Source: Alphaproteobacteria bacterium
GTDB taxonomy: Bacteria > Pseudomonadota > Alphaproteobacteria > Rhizobiales > Rhizobiaceae
Assembly (NCBI GenBank): GCA_024742485.1
Contig: JANSYK010000001.1
Location: 930,001 to 994,000, forward strand
Length of the DNA: 64,000 bases
Direction: 5' to 3'
Positions 27,493 through 36,717 of this stretch are shown in pieces. The notes beneath the pieces are model-generated. The model ran no database searches and had not been told where the DNA came from. It saw only the letters and a list, made by a program, of their open reading frames with translations. The number at the start of each line of letters is the position of its first letter. The first letter of the stretch is position 1. A program made the position numbers and the translations under genes.

Positions 27493-28461
27493 ATGCAGGT
27501 AACCGGGATGAAGAACGGCGTACGGACTATCGTCAAAGTGCTGGTCGCTGTGTTCATATTCTGGCTGATCAGCCGCTTCGTCGATCTCGGAGAGGCGGCT
27601 GCAATGATCATTGCTGCAGACCCGATCTGGTTGATCGCTGCAGCGCTTCTCGGTCTGCCGTTCGCGCTGCTGGAAAGCACGCGCTGGATTGTCCTGATGC
27701 GCGCCATGGGGCAAGTGTTTCCCTTCAAGGCATCATTGATCTACACGCTGGTCGGTTGGTTTTTCAATATTGTCAGCCCGGCAAACACCGGTCAGGATGT
27801 TTTTCGGGCGGTCCAGATGACGCGGCTGGGCATGGACAAAGGCATGGCGGTGCGGTCGGTTATCATCTACCGCTTCACGTCCTTCTGGAGCCTCATTCTG
27901 GTCGTTCTGGCCGCCTTCCCCTTTGCCATGAGCTATGCCCATACATCGGCCAATCAGATCATCCTGAGCATTCTCGTTGCAATGAGCTGCGGGTTGATGG
28001 GATCAGTCCTTTGCCTTGATGTGATCCGTCACATTCTGCCGAAGAGCTTTGCGCGCGAGATAACGACGAAACTCCTGTCTCCGTTCAGACAATTGAGGTC
28101 CGTCCTGTTTCAGTCCGACCAATCCTTTCAGATCAGTCTCTGTGGTGTCGCCGTCCATATGTGGCGGGTCCTGATCATTCTGTTTTTGGCCTACGCGCTG
28201 AACATCCAGACATCCTACGGTGAGCTGTTTTTGTTCGCTCCGCTGGCCCTGCTGGTGGCCATGGTGCCGATTACCGTCAGCGACTGGGGAACAAGGGAAG
28301 CGGCCTTTGCCTTTTTCCTTCCCTGGATTTCGGTGTCGGCGGAACAGGCGGTCGGCCTTTCTGTCCTGTTTGGCCTTTACAGAATCTTCAATGGCATCCC
28401 GGGGGCATTCGTCTGGTTCCTGTCCGACAAAAGCAGTTATGCTGTTCCCGGAAACCAATGA
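27493..28461 (+). CDS. Flippase-like membrane protein (LPG synthase TM region / UPF0104 family)
   Basis: 322 residues with about eight membrane segments. VGWFFNIVSPANTGQDVFRAVQMTRLG (near 85-115) is the hallmark of the lysylphosphatidylglycerol-synthase membrane-region family, as is the later VPITVSDWGTREAAFAFFL (near 258-276). Standalone members without the soluble synthase domain are commonly found in glycan or lipid clusters and are proposed to flip lipid-linked intermediates. ATG 27493 and ATG 27508 are both possible starts. It is divergent from the phosphodiesterase-like gene and convergent with the first of three GT-C-like genes. Confidence 0.82.
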   Translation: MQVTGMKNGVRTIVKVLVAVFIFWLISRFVDLGEAAAMIIAADPIWLIAAALLGLPFALLESTRWIVLMRAMGQVFPFKASLIYTLVGWFFNIVSPANTGQDVFRAVQMTRLGMDKGMAVRSVIIYRFTSFWSLILVVLAAFPFAMSYAHTSANQIILSILVAMSCGLMGSVLCLDVIRHILPKSFAREITTKLLSPFRQLRSVLFQSDQSFQISLCGVAVHMWRVLIILFLAYALNIQTSYGELFLFAPLALLVAMVPITVSDWGTREAAFAFFLPWISVSAEQAVGLSVLFGLYRIFNGIPGAFVWFLSDKSSYAVPGNQ

Positions 28462-28497
28462 GCGTGTTTACGGAATGCGCAGTTTCCTCTTTCGGCG

Positions 28498-30663
28498 TCA
28501 ATCCGCCAGACGTTCCAGTTCGTAGTGCGAGAAAACGATGTTTGCATTGGCGTCGGCATTCAGCCGAATCTCAAAATTCTTCATGTCTGCGGGAATCTCG
28601 AAGTTACCGGACGCGATGCGGTCCTGGCCTGTTTCCTTTTCCTCTAATGGAAATGTGTGATGAATACGGTTGCCGCCTTCGGATACAAGATCGAACCAGG
28701 ACTTCTCGATATCAGTGGCACTGCCGAAGGCATGGAAGCGGTAACGTCCGGCATCGAGATAACCATAGGGGCCAAAGAAGACATGGCCCGAGCGTTTGTT
28801 CGAGACGATGGAGCCATCGATCAGTTCACCGACGCCCAAATGTCCGGCAAGATTTGAACTGTTCACACGAGCGAGAAAAGTTGCTGGCCGATCTTCATGG
28901 TCCATACGGACAAAGACCTGCGCGTAGCGGCCCTCTTCTCTGCGGCCGACCGTCTTTCGCGCATAGGCTTTCAGCCCGGTATAAAGCTCCTGCGCAATAA
29001 CCACTGCTCCCGCATCGGCAAGGGCCGGATGGTCCCGATAGGTCAGATAGGGTCCGTCACACCTCTCGATCCAGTCAGAGACCTCCATTCGTCGAAATCT
29101 GAAATTCATCAGGTAGTAGGTGAGTTGATTTAGACGCTCATAGCGCCTGATGTCATCCGATCGATCTTCTCTCGGTTCAAACGCGATACAGCTGTTCACA
29201 GGATAGGTATCACGAATGAATTGAGACAGCTCCGAGGGTCGGCCGTTGACCCAGAAGGATTGATGATGCCATTCGATCTGGTTGCCGATGCACATCAAAT
29301 ACAGCCCCACCAGGAACAGCTTCACAATTCTTACAGGGACAAACACCGCAAGTACGCACGCCAGACCGCCCCAAAAAAACCATTGAAGCATCGTCCCATC
29401 TGGAAAGAGCACTGTGGGCCAAAAACTTGACCCCTCAATTTCGTTCAAGTCCAGGGTTTCCCGCCGGTTCGTCAGATGGAAGAGAAAGACCAAAGCGAAC
29501 ACGCCGGTGGTGATGATCAACCCGTATATCCGGGGAGCGCAGAGAAGAAATGAGAACAACAGAAACGGAAGCAGCACAGCTTCGAGATGCCGGCCACTAA
29601 ACCATTCGTTTGCCCAGATGACGGGCGTCAGGTTGTTTGACAGCGATGTCACAGCAACCATACCCAGTATGGAAAACAAACCGAACACCAGGAGACCGAT
29701 TGTCTCGGGTCTCTGCCCATTCCTGTTTCTGCTAACTGCCGCTACCCGCAAAAGGGTATAGGCCACGCCGCCACTGGCGAGTGCCAATGTTCCCGCGAGG
29801 ATATACGCCATTTGGCCAACATATTTTGTCAGGACATGGACAACACCATCGAGTGAGGCAACCAATGCCAATTCGTCCAGCGGCGACGGATAATGGAGTT
29901 TCGGCTGGAACCCTTCCGGGGTCATCGCGTTGCGAAGCAGCGGTTGGAGAACCTGCTGATAGGATAAAATCATGACAATGATTATCAACGCGGCCGTCAT
30001 GGCCGGGACGATCAGTCTGCGATCCATCCAGCACATTAGTGCGAGGGTCAATGCCGCTGCTATGCCGACAGGTAATCCGGATGGATGAATCCACGTTAAA
30101 AAACCGACCAACAGGGCGAAAACTGAAAGGCTCCTTGCGGGTGAAAAGGCCGACTGGCAAAGCATCCAACAGGCCGCAACGAACACAAGGATCATCGCAG
30201 GTGTCGAAAAGGCGTATCCGGTCATAGTCGGGTAAGCGGGATAAAGCGCGCACAAACCAACGGCAGATATCCGCGGCAAGCGTTCACTCGACAGGAACCC
30301 GGATATGCGATGCAAAAGAAACACTGCACCCGCAAAAAGAACAGCATTGGTGACCAGCACCGCCTTCCAGATTGTGGTCGGTTCTTCGAACAGCAGGAAG
30401 CCGGGCACCAGAAACAACGAATAGCCGAAATGATAACTGCTGGCCGCATCAATCGACCGTCCCGAAAGCGCAGCGGCATTGGTCAGATACCCGATTTCGT
30501 CCGTCAAATAGGTCGGTCCGGTAAACTGCCAGCTGAGCGCCAGATAGGAGACAAAAGTAATGACGGCAAGAAGGAACGCATCCGGCAAAAACCGGTTTTG
30601 ACTGCCTATGCCCAGTGCGGATTGCGGCAAATCTAGATCACGGAACTCACCGGCTGCGGCCAT
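28498..30663 (-). CDS. Polytopic GT-C-like membrane protein, paralogue 1 of 3
   Basis: 721 residues from ATG 30663, with GAAG eight bases upstream; the other two copies are 721 and 720 residues, supporting this start. The first half has about ten to eleven membrane segments. After the first helix, GPTYLTDEIGYLTNAAALSG carries the acidic Asp-Glu pair expected of the first external loop in GT-C glycosyltransferases, which use polyprenyl-phosphate sugars. The last about 220 residues, after IEWHHQSFW, are soluble with a sandwich-like pattern (GHVFFGPYGYLDAGRYRF). It is the most divergent copy (for example SGRHLEAVLLPF instead of HGRYxEAxLAPF). No named family was recognised beyond the GT-C-like topology. 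Transcribed after copies 3 and 2. Confidence 0.75.
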   Translation of the reverse strand: MAAAGEFRDLDLPQSALGIGSQNRFLPDAFLLAVITFVSYLALSWQFTGPTYLTDEIGYLTNAAALSGRSIDAASSYHFGYSLFLVPGFLLFEEPTTIWKAVLVTNAVLFAGAVFLLHRISGFLSSERLPRISAVGLCALYPAYPTMTGYAFSTPAMILVFVAACWMLCQSAFSPARSLSVFALLVGFLTWIHPSGLPVGIAAALTLALMCWMDRRLIVPAMTAALIIIVMILSYQQVLQPLLRNAMTPEGFQPKLHYPSPLDELALVASLDGVVHVLTKYVGQMAYILAGTLALASGGVAYTLLRVAAVSRNRNGQRPETIGLLVFGLFSILGMVAVTSLSNNLTPVIWANEWFSGRHLEAVLLPFLLFSFLLCAPRIYGLIITTGVFALVFLFHLTNRRETLDLNEIEGSSFWPTVLFPDGTMLQWFFWGGLACVLAVFVPVRIVKLFLVGLYLMCIGNQIEWHHQSFWVNGRPSELSQFIRDTYPVNSCIAFEPREDRSDDIRRYERLNQLTYYLMNFRFRRMEVSDWIERCDGPYLTYRDHPALADAGAVVIAQELYTGLKAYARKTVGRREEGRYAQVFVRMDHEDRPATFLARVNSSNLAGHLGVGELIDGSIVSNKRSGHVFFGPYGYLDAGRYRFHAFGSATDIEKSWFDLVSEGGNRIHHTFPLEEKETGQDRIASGNFEIPADMKNFEIRLNADANANIVFSHYELERLAD

Positions 30664-31031
30664 CAACAAACTTCAAATATCGGTAGAGCTGGAGCGACAG
30701 GTTCCGCATCGGACATCAATCAGAACAATTCCTATGCGAAGCAGTGATGCCGTATCATCGAAGTCGGGTCAATCCCTGGTGAAATCGTCGGTCGAACCAA
30801 AGGCGTGGTGCAGTGATGTAATAACGTCCGGAGGACGATCGCCCTTCATACAAGAGGCAACATTCCGGCTGAGATGATCGGGATAATCGATTCCGACCAA
30901 ACCAGTATCCGCACCTGATTGGAAAGACCAAGGCGGCTGCTGCGCACACTGCCCAATGCCAACATGACTGACCTCGATGAGCGTGCATCCCAATTGAGTG
31001 AATTGCGATGCGCGTTCGCCCCAAATGACCG
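30664..31031. other. 368-base gap between paralogues, with a possible gene remnant
   Basis: No intact gene is supported. On the - strand an open frame with natural-looking composition runs from about 31050 to a stop at 30769 (TVIWGERASQFTQLGC near its start; STDDFTRD at its end) but has no ATG near its beginning and overlaps the end of paralogue 2. It may be a fragment of a lost gene or chance. The promoter or leader of paralogue 1 should also be here. Confidence 0.3.
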
Positions 31032-33197
31032 TTATTTGGGTATCATCTCTAGATCATAATGCGAAAATGAGATGTCAGCATCGCTGCCCACAAACAAACG
31101 TATCTCGAACTCACGCAGGTCCTCTGGAACATCAATCTCACCAACTGCGATCAGTCCTCTGGCTGTTTTGACAGGTTGGATCGGAAATACACCATGGATC
31201 ATGTTGCCTCCATTGGTGGCTAAATCGACATATGAGCCGTCGACATTGCCAGCGCGGCCATAGACCTCCAATCGAATCTTGCCGGCATTCAAGAACCCGT
31301 AAGGTCCATAAAACGCGTGACCCCTCGAGCCGGTGGTGTTGATCAAGCCACTATCCAGTTTCCCGACACCAATGCGACCGCGAAGATCCTCGGCATTGAC
31401 GCGGGCCACATAGGATATGTTTTGGTTTTCATCGGAACGACGAATGAATACCCTGCCATAGGTCTCGTGGCTTGCATCACTGGCAGGGTCCTTCGCATAG
31501 ACCTTCATTCCCACATCCAGCGTCTGCGCAATTAATACAGCGCCTCCACTGTTGAACGTCGTGACATCATCAAAGGTGAGATAGGGCCCACTGCATTTCT
31601 CGAGCCAATCCGCAGGCGTCATTCGACGATAATCGTGGTTCATCAGATAAAAGGACAGCTGATTGAAACGCTCGTATGGTTTGTTGCCAATGTCGTCCCG
31701 GCCGGCAGGACTGTAGGCAACACACGTTCCGTCCGGGTATTGATCGCTGACAAGACGATATAGATCTGTCGGATTCGCGCTTGCCCGGAATGACTGGTGA
31801 TGCCAGGAAATCTGGTTGGAAATGCAAAGCACATAAAGGCCGACCAGCAGACCTTTCACGATCAGGCTCGGCAGGAACAGAGCAATGCTGCACGCCAGTG
31901 CGCCTGCCAGAAACCAGACAAAAACCGGTTCGGCCGGAAAAACGGTTTGCGGCCAGAAGGAGGGATGTTCCACTTCGTCGGTAAAACCAACCTCCTGCCC
32001 GATCATCCAATAAAGAACGAGCAATGATGTGAGAACACCAAGCGTGACCGCAATGCGTTGCGTTCGTCGCGCGCTGCACAAAAAGGACAAGAGCAGAAAG
32101 GGCGCGAGAACGCTTTCGATGTATCGGCCATGAACCCAATGATTGTCGAAGTAAGACCACGGCTTGGTGAAAATGATTGCTGTGAATGCGGCAACCCCAA
32201 GCACCGAAAGCGTCGTGAATAGCAGGATGGCGATTCGCTCTGCACTGTCACGACGGTCTGCACTACCAATCACCATCAAGCGATTGACAACATAAGCCAC
32301 GCCCGCGCCTGCCAGCGCCAAAGTGGCAATAAGCACAATTCCGATCTGTGCCAGAAATCTGGTGACAAACTCTACCGCACCGCCCGGGGAATAAACCGGG
32401 TTCAATTGATCCATGACGCTAGAATAGTGAAGGCTTGGCTTAAAACCTTCCGGTGTCATCATGTCGAGCAATGTCGGGTTCAGATACACCTGGTACACCA
32501 AAACCATCAGCACCAAAGCCAGGACCGAAACAACGGCCATCGCAATCCGGTCGCGATCGATCCAGGCAAGCGCGCCCAGGGTTATCACTGCTGCCACCGC
32601 AACAGGTAAACCGACCGGATGAACCCAGTTCAGAAATCCCACAAGCAAGGCGAAGATCAACATCCCTGCCTTTGGCATCTTTGGCAGGAGGCAGAAGGCA
32701 GAACTCGCTGCGACAAATATCAGGACGATTCCGGGTGTGGAATAGGCGTATCCCGCCATGACTGGATAGGCTGGATAAAGCGCGACAAGCGCAACGGCAA
32801 CGAATCTCAGCCGGCGATCGTCGCAGAACAATCCCGACATCCGATGCAACAGGATGATGGACGCGGCAAACAGCAGGGAATTGGCAACAAGCACTGATTT
32901 CCAGATATGCGCAGGCTCGTTGAACAGAAGGAATCCCGGCAGCAGAAAGAGCGAGTATCCCGCATAATAGCTGCTTCCGGCATCAATTGTTCGGCCCGAA
33001 AGCGTCGCCGCATTGGCCAAGTACCCGATTTCGTCCATCAGATAGGTTGGACCGGAAAACTGCCAGTTCAGTGCGAGATAACCAATGAATGTGAATGCGG
33101 CCAGCACGGCGACATCAAGACCATGTTGAGCATTCGCCGTCGGGGCCGACCCGAAGCCTGCGCATTCCGTATCAATGGCTGTGCCTGTGGAAATCAT
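31032..33197 (-). CDS. Polytopic GT-C-like membrane protein, paralogue 2 of 3
   Basis: 721 residues from ATG 33197 (MISTGTAIDTEC); the frame is open to 33329 but the extra residues are absent from the other copies. Same architecture as its neighbours: GPTYLMDEIGYLANAATLSG in the first external loop, HPVGLPVAVAAV and MTPEGFKPSLHYSS later, WVHGRYIESVLAPFLLLSF, then ISNQISWHHQSF before the soluble C-terminal domain. That domain ends in GHAFYGPYGFLNAGKIRLEV, NGGNMIHGVFPI and SFSHYDLEMIPK. Probably an inner-membrane glycosyltransferase using a lipid-linked sugar; donor and acceptor unknown. No strong Shine-Dalgarno is seen. Confidence 0.77.
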   Translation of the reverse strand: MISTGTAIDTECAGFGSAPTANAQHGLDVAVLAAFTFIGYLALNWQFSGPTYLMDEIGYLANAATLSGRTIDAGSSYYAGYSLFLLPGFLLFNEPAHIWKSVLVANSLLFAASIILLHRMSGLFCDDRRLRFVAVALVALYPAYPVMAGYAYSTPGIVLIFVAASSAFCLLPKMPKAGMLIFALLVGFLNWVHPVGLPVAVAAVITLGALAWIDRDRIAMAVVSVLALVLMVLVYQVYLNPTLLDMMTPEGFKPSLHYSSVMDQLNPVYSPGGAVEFVTRFLAQIGIVLIATLALAGAGVAYVVNRLMVIGSADRRDSAERIAILLFTTLSVLGVAAFTAIIFTKPWSYFDNHWVHGRYIESVLAPFLLLSFLCSARRTQRIAVTLGVLTSLLVLYWMIGQEVGFTDEVEHPSFWPQTVFPAEPVFVWFLAGALACSIALFLPSLIVKGLLVGLYVLCISNQISWHHQSFRASANPTDLYRLVSDQYPDGTCVAYSPAGRDDIGNKPYERFNQLSFYLMNHDYRRMTPADWLEKCSGPYLTFDDVTTFNSGGAVLIAQTLDVGMKVYAKDPASDASHETYGRVFIRRSDENQNISYVARVNAEDLRGRIGVGKLDSGLINTTGSRGHAFYGPYGFLNAGKIRLEVYGRAGNVDGSYVDLATNGGNMIHGVFPIQPVKTARGLIAVGEIDVPEDLREFEIRLFVGSDADISFSHYDLEMIPK

Positions 33198-33476
33198 GAG
33201 AGTACTTGCGCCTGTGAGCAAACCGCAATCAAATCCGCTTACGAATCCTGCCCCACAATCCGTAGCAAGAGTCCTTTGGCAAGGACTTACCAGCAATAAC
33301 AGCCGCGGCCAATCGGCGACAGGTCTCACATCGAGGCAACCACAAGACCGCAGTCAAACGACACTGGGACCATCCAGTCAACGTATAATGGGGTTTCATT
33401 GCCGCAAGCGGGGGTGCGCCTCTGTTCAACGCAATGCCGGTTCCACAGCCATTCAAATCACGCGGTCATTTGGCGG

Positions 33477-35639
33477 TCAGTCATCAAAGATTTCCAGATC
33501 ATAATGCGAAAAATCGATGTTCGCTTGCTCACCGGCATGCATGCGAAGTTCAAAATCGGACAGATCTTCCAATAGTTCGATTTCTGCGGTTGCCATCAAG
33601 CCCTCGCTGTTCTCGCTCAACGCCAGCGGAAACACCCCATGCTTCCGATTGCCGCCATTGGACACCACATCAACCCAGGACTTGTCGACATTGCTGGCGC
33701 GGCCATAGACCTTCAATCTCAGCTTGCCTGCCGGCAGATAACCATAAGGACCGTAGAAGACATGCCCTTCCCTGCCGGTGGTTTTAATGACACCATTCGT
33801 CAGTTCTCCAACACCCGTGCGGCCCCACAGATCATCAGCATTGATCCTTGCAATATAGGTGGCCGGTCGAACAGTCTTGTCGCGAACAAAAAGACGACTG
33901 TAGGTTTCATGGCTGGGGTCCGCTGCCATCTTCCGGGCATAGACCTTCAGACCGGTATCAACACCTTGGGCGACCAGCTCAGCCCCGGCCAGCTCAAAAG
34001 CCGGATCGTTTTCATGAGTCAGATAGGGGCCATCGCAGTTTTCGGCCCAATCGGCAATTTCCATTCGACGATAGTCATAGTTCATCAGGTAAAATGAAAG
34101 CTGATTGTATCGCTCGTAGGACTGGTTACCAATTTCCAGCCTGATTGCCGGGGTGAAGGCAACGCATTCACCCGCCTCAAAGCTGTCACTGACCAGCCGG
34201 TATAGATCCGACGGGCTACCGTTCACACGGAAGGACTGATGGTGCCATGGAACCTGATTGGCAATGCAGAAGATAAAAAGCGTGCCGAGCGCCAGTTTCA
34301 CCACGGCATGGTGCACCATTACCGCAATCAGACAGGCAATACCGCCCGCCAGAAACCAGAATAGAATGTTCTCGTCCGGATAAAAGACCTGGGGCCAGAA
34401 CGCCGGAAGCTCGATCTCATCGGTAAAACCCGTCTCTTGCCCGAACGCCCAATACAGAAAGATCAACAGTGCTAACACCGTGATTGTCAGCACAAGTCGC
34501 TTAAGGCGCGCCGCGCCGCAAAGCAGGGAAATCAACAGAAACGGAGCCAGGATTGCTTCGAGATACCGACCATGGACCCAGTAATTGTTGAGATAGGCTT
34601 GGGGTTTGGTGAAAACCACTGCCGTAAGAGCGGCGACACCAAGCAGCGAAAGGAATGCAAAGGCCAACATTGCTGTTCTTGCCGGATCATCGCGTCGGCG
34701 TTTATCACCCAATAACGCGACCTGGTCCAACATGTAGACCACGCCGCCACTAGCCAAAGCCAGGGTAACGATCAGAACATACCCGATCTGAATCAGAAAT
34801 CTCGTAAGGAATTCCGATGGACCACCGGCCGAAAACACCAGCGCCAGGTGATCTGTCGCAGCTGAATAGTGCAATCTCGGCTGGAGACCATCGGGCGTCA
34901 TGATGTCCAGCAGATGCGGGTTGAGATATGCTCTGAAAATCACGATCATGAGCACGATTGTCAGCGTCGCAACTGCAGCGAACACCATCCGTTTGCGATC
35001 CAGCCACGCCATGGCACCAAGCACCAGTATGGCCGCTACGGCCACCGGCAGGCCGGTTGGATGGGTCCAACTCAATAACCCCACCAGAAGACCAAAGCCC
35101 AACAGACCGGCACCGGGTGCAGTCGCCGATCGGCAAAGAGCCCAACTGGCCGCAACGAAGACCAACATGATTGCAGGTGTCGAATAGGCATAGCCCGCCA
35201 TTGTCGGATAGGCCGGATACAATGCGCACAGCAAAACCGCGAAAAATCGCGGCCAACGGTCTTCGCTCAGATACCCGGAAATCCGGTGAAGCAGGAAAAT
35301 CGAAATGGCAAACAGCAGCGAATTGGTGACAAGCACCGATTTCCAGATAGTGAGAGGATCGTCAAACAGCAGGAAACCCGGCAGCAGGAAAAGCGAATAC
35401 CCAAAATGGTAGCTGCTCCCGGCATCGATCGACCGCCCCGAAAGAGTTGCCGCGTTCGCCAGATATCCGATTTCATCCAGCTGGTAGGTCGGGCCCACAA
35501 ACTGCCAGACCAGCGCCAGGTAGGAAACGAACGTGATGATAGCCAGGACAACTGCATCTGATCGATACGGGTTTTTCACCGCCGATTGCCGCGCAAAGTC
35601 ATCATTGCGATGCTCGGTGGAAGTCAGTGTCGAAGCCAT
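33477..35639 (-). CDS. Polytopic GT-C-like membrane protein, paralogue 3 of 3
   Basis: 720 residues from ATG 35639 (MASTLTSTEHRNDD); an open-frame start at 35756 would add 39 residues not present in the others. It contains GPTYQLDEIGYLANAATLSG, WTHPTGLPVAVAA, MTPDGLQPRLHYSA, WVHGRYLEAILAPFLL and IANQVPWHHQSF. Its C-terminal domain has GHVFYGPYGYLPAGKLRLKV, NGGNRKHGVFPL and DFSHYDLEIF. By eye it is closer to paralogue 2 than to 1. It is first in the - strand order of the three, so it may carry the main promoter. The 279-base gap to paralogue 2 shows no gene. Confidence 0.77.
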   Translation of the reverse strand: MASTLTSTEHRNDDFARQSAVKNPYRSDAVVLAIITFVSYLALVWQFVGPTYQLDEIGYLANAATLSGRSIDAGSSYHFGYSLFLLPGFLLFDDPLTIWKSVLVTNSLLFAISIFLLHRISGYLSEDRWPRFFAVLLCALYPAYPTMAGYAYSTPAIMLVFVAASWALCRSATAPGAGLLGFGLLVGLLSWTHPTGLPVAVAAILVLGAMAWLDRKRMVFAAVATLTIVLMIVIFRAYLNPHLLDIMTPDGLQPRLHYSAATDHLALVFSAGGPSEFLTRFLIQIGYVLIVTLALASGGVVYMLDQVALLGDKRRRDDPARTAMLAFAFLSLLGVAALTAVVFTKPQAYLNNYWVHGRYLEAILAPFLLISLLCGAARLKRLVLTITVLALLIFLYWAFGQETGFTDEIELPAFWPQVFYPDENILFWFLAGGIACLIAVMVHHAVVKLALGTLFIFCIANQVPWHHQSFRVNGSPSDLYRLVSDSFEAGECVAFTPAIRLEIGNQSYERYNQLSFYLMNYDYRRMEIADWAENCDGPYLTHENDPAFELAGAELVAQGVDTGLKVYARKMAADPSHETYSRLFVRDKTVRPATYIARINADDLWGRTGVGELTNGVIKTTGREGHVFYGPYGYLPAGKLRLKVYGRASNVDKSWVDVVSNGGNRKHGVFPLALSENSEGLMATAEIELLEDLSDFELRMHAGEQANIDFSHYDLEIFDD

Positions 35640-35823
35640 CAAGCGCACTCTTGCCGTCTGCCAAATGCGGATTACCGGTCCTCGGCAGACTCGTCTTTGG
35701 CCACTGCGATCAGTCCTGCTTGGCTTAACAGTAATTTGCCGTCCAGCCAATCGCACCCAAAGAAACGGTCCGGTTGGCGCGAGTGCATCAGTTCAATTTG
35801 GGGGGATCGGTCTTCTTCCGTCG

Positions 35824-36483
35824 CTATGCCGCGCGGCCCTGGGTCAGTTGACGAAGTACCGACACGTAGTTGTCGACACCCTGCGCACCGGTCACAAGGT
35901 GCCTCCCATTGAACACCATCGCCGGCACACCTTGAATGCCACGAGAGGTCCAGAAGGATTCTTCCTCCCGCACTTGCTCGGCATATCGGCCGTCAGCAAT
36001 AACCTGCATCGCCTCGTTGCGATCAAGCTCCAGGGCTTCAGCCTGGTCAGCGAGGACATCCGGATCATTGACGTTTTGGCCATGGGTAAAAAACGCGCTG
36101 AACAAGGCCAACTTGAGGTCGTGCTGTCGGCCCTGGGTTCCGGCCCATGTCAGAATCTGATGCGCGCGAAATGTGTTGACCATTCGCATGTCATCCGCGT
36201 AGCGAAAGGGGAAACCCAGAGATTCGCCCAGTGCGGTCAGCCGTTCTCGGGCCTTCTTGCTGTCTTCCGGTGTGGTTCCATATTTTGCCGCAAGATGCTC
36301 GCGCAAGCCCTCGCCTTCCTCCGCCATCTGCGGATTCAGTTCAAATGGATGCCAGCGGATTGCCGCACTCAATTCGGTCTGATCCAATGCCAACGCCAAC
36401 TGCTTGTACCCGATGATGCACCAGGGACAGACAACATCGGAAATGATGTCGACCCTGACATCGGTGGTCTGTTCTTCAGTCAT
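35824..36483 (-). CDS. DsbA-family oxidoreductase, FrnE-like
   Basis: 219 residues with the thioredoxin-fold CPWC motif at about 20-23 (DVVCPWCIIGYKQLALAL), a long helical insertion, and FWTSRGIQGVPAMVFNGRHLVTGAQG at the cis-Pro end. No signal peptide, so a cytosolic FrnE/2-hydroxychromene-carboxylate-isomerase-like member is likely. These act in thiol exchange or polyketide/redox stress responses. AAGGA lies upstream of the ATG. It is divergent from the DHA2 exporter, with a 234-base gap. Confidence 0.88.
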   Translation of the reverse strand: MTEEQTTDVRVDIISDVVCPWCIIGYKQLALALDQTELSAAIRWHPFELNPQMAEEGEGLREHLAAKYGTTPEDSKKARERLTALGESLGFPFRYADDMRMVNTFRAHQILTWAGTQGRQHDLKLALFSAFFTHGQNVNDPDVLADQAEALELDRNEAMQVIADGRYAEQVREEESFWTSRGIQGVPAMVFNGRHLVTGAQGVDNYVSVLRQLTQGRAA

Positions 36484-36717
36484 TCACGCAATCCTTGCTG
36501 CCTTCAAACAACCATTGGCCGGTTTTTGAAGTTTTTGGCATAGGCTTTACATATGGTACAGTGATTCACTCTTAAAGGGTGACATCCCGTTGCCCGGCGG
36601 AACCGCCCCTTGTGCATCAAGTTATAATCGCACGGTCCTTGACCGAATTGCGGTCCGCAGTGCGTGGAATTGTATTGTCCCGCAGGCTTTTGCCCACTGG
36701 AGGGGCGACAATAGCGC

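Larger units (their letters stand above)
28498..35639 (-). repeat. Tandem triplication of one membrane-protein gene
   Basis: Three head-to-tail genes of 720-721 codons share the same motif order end to end, including the DEIGYL first-loop motif, the HHQSF junction and the GPYG and GNxxH motifs of the C-terminal domain. Gaps are 279 and 368 bases. Divergence is considerable, so the duplication is old; the copies probably have separate specificities. Confidence 0.85.

Noticed and set aside
28498-35639. Tandem repeats as a possible mobile-element or phage structure
   Set aside because: No transposase, integrase, terminal repeats or target duplications are seen; the similarity is limited to three protein-coding genes.
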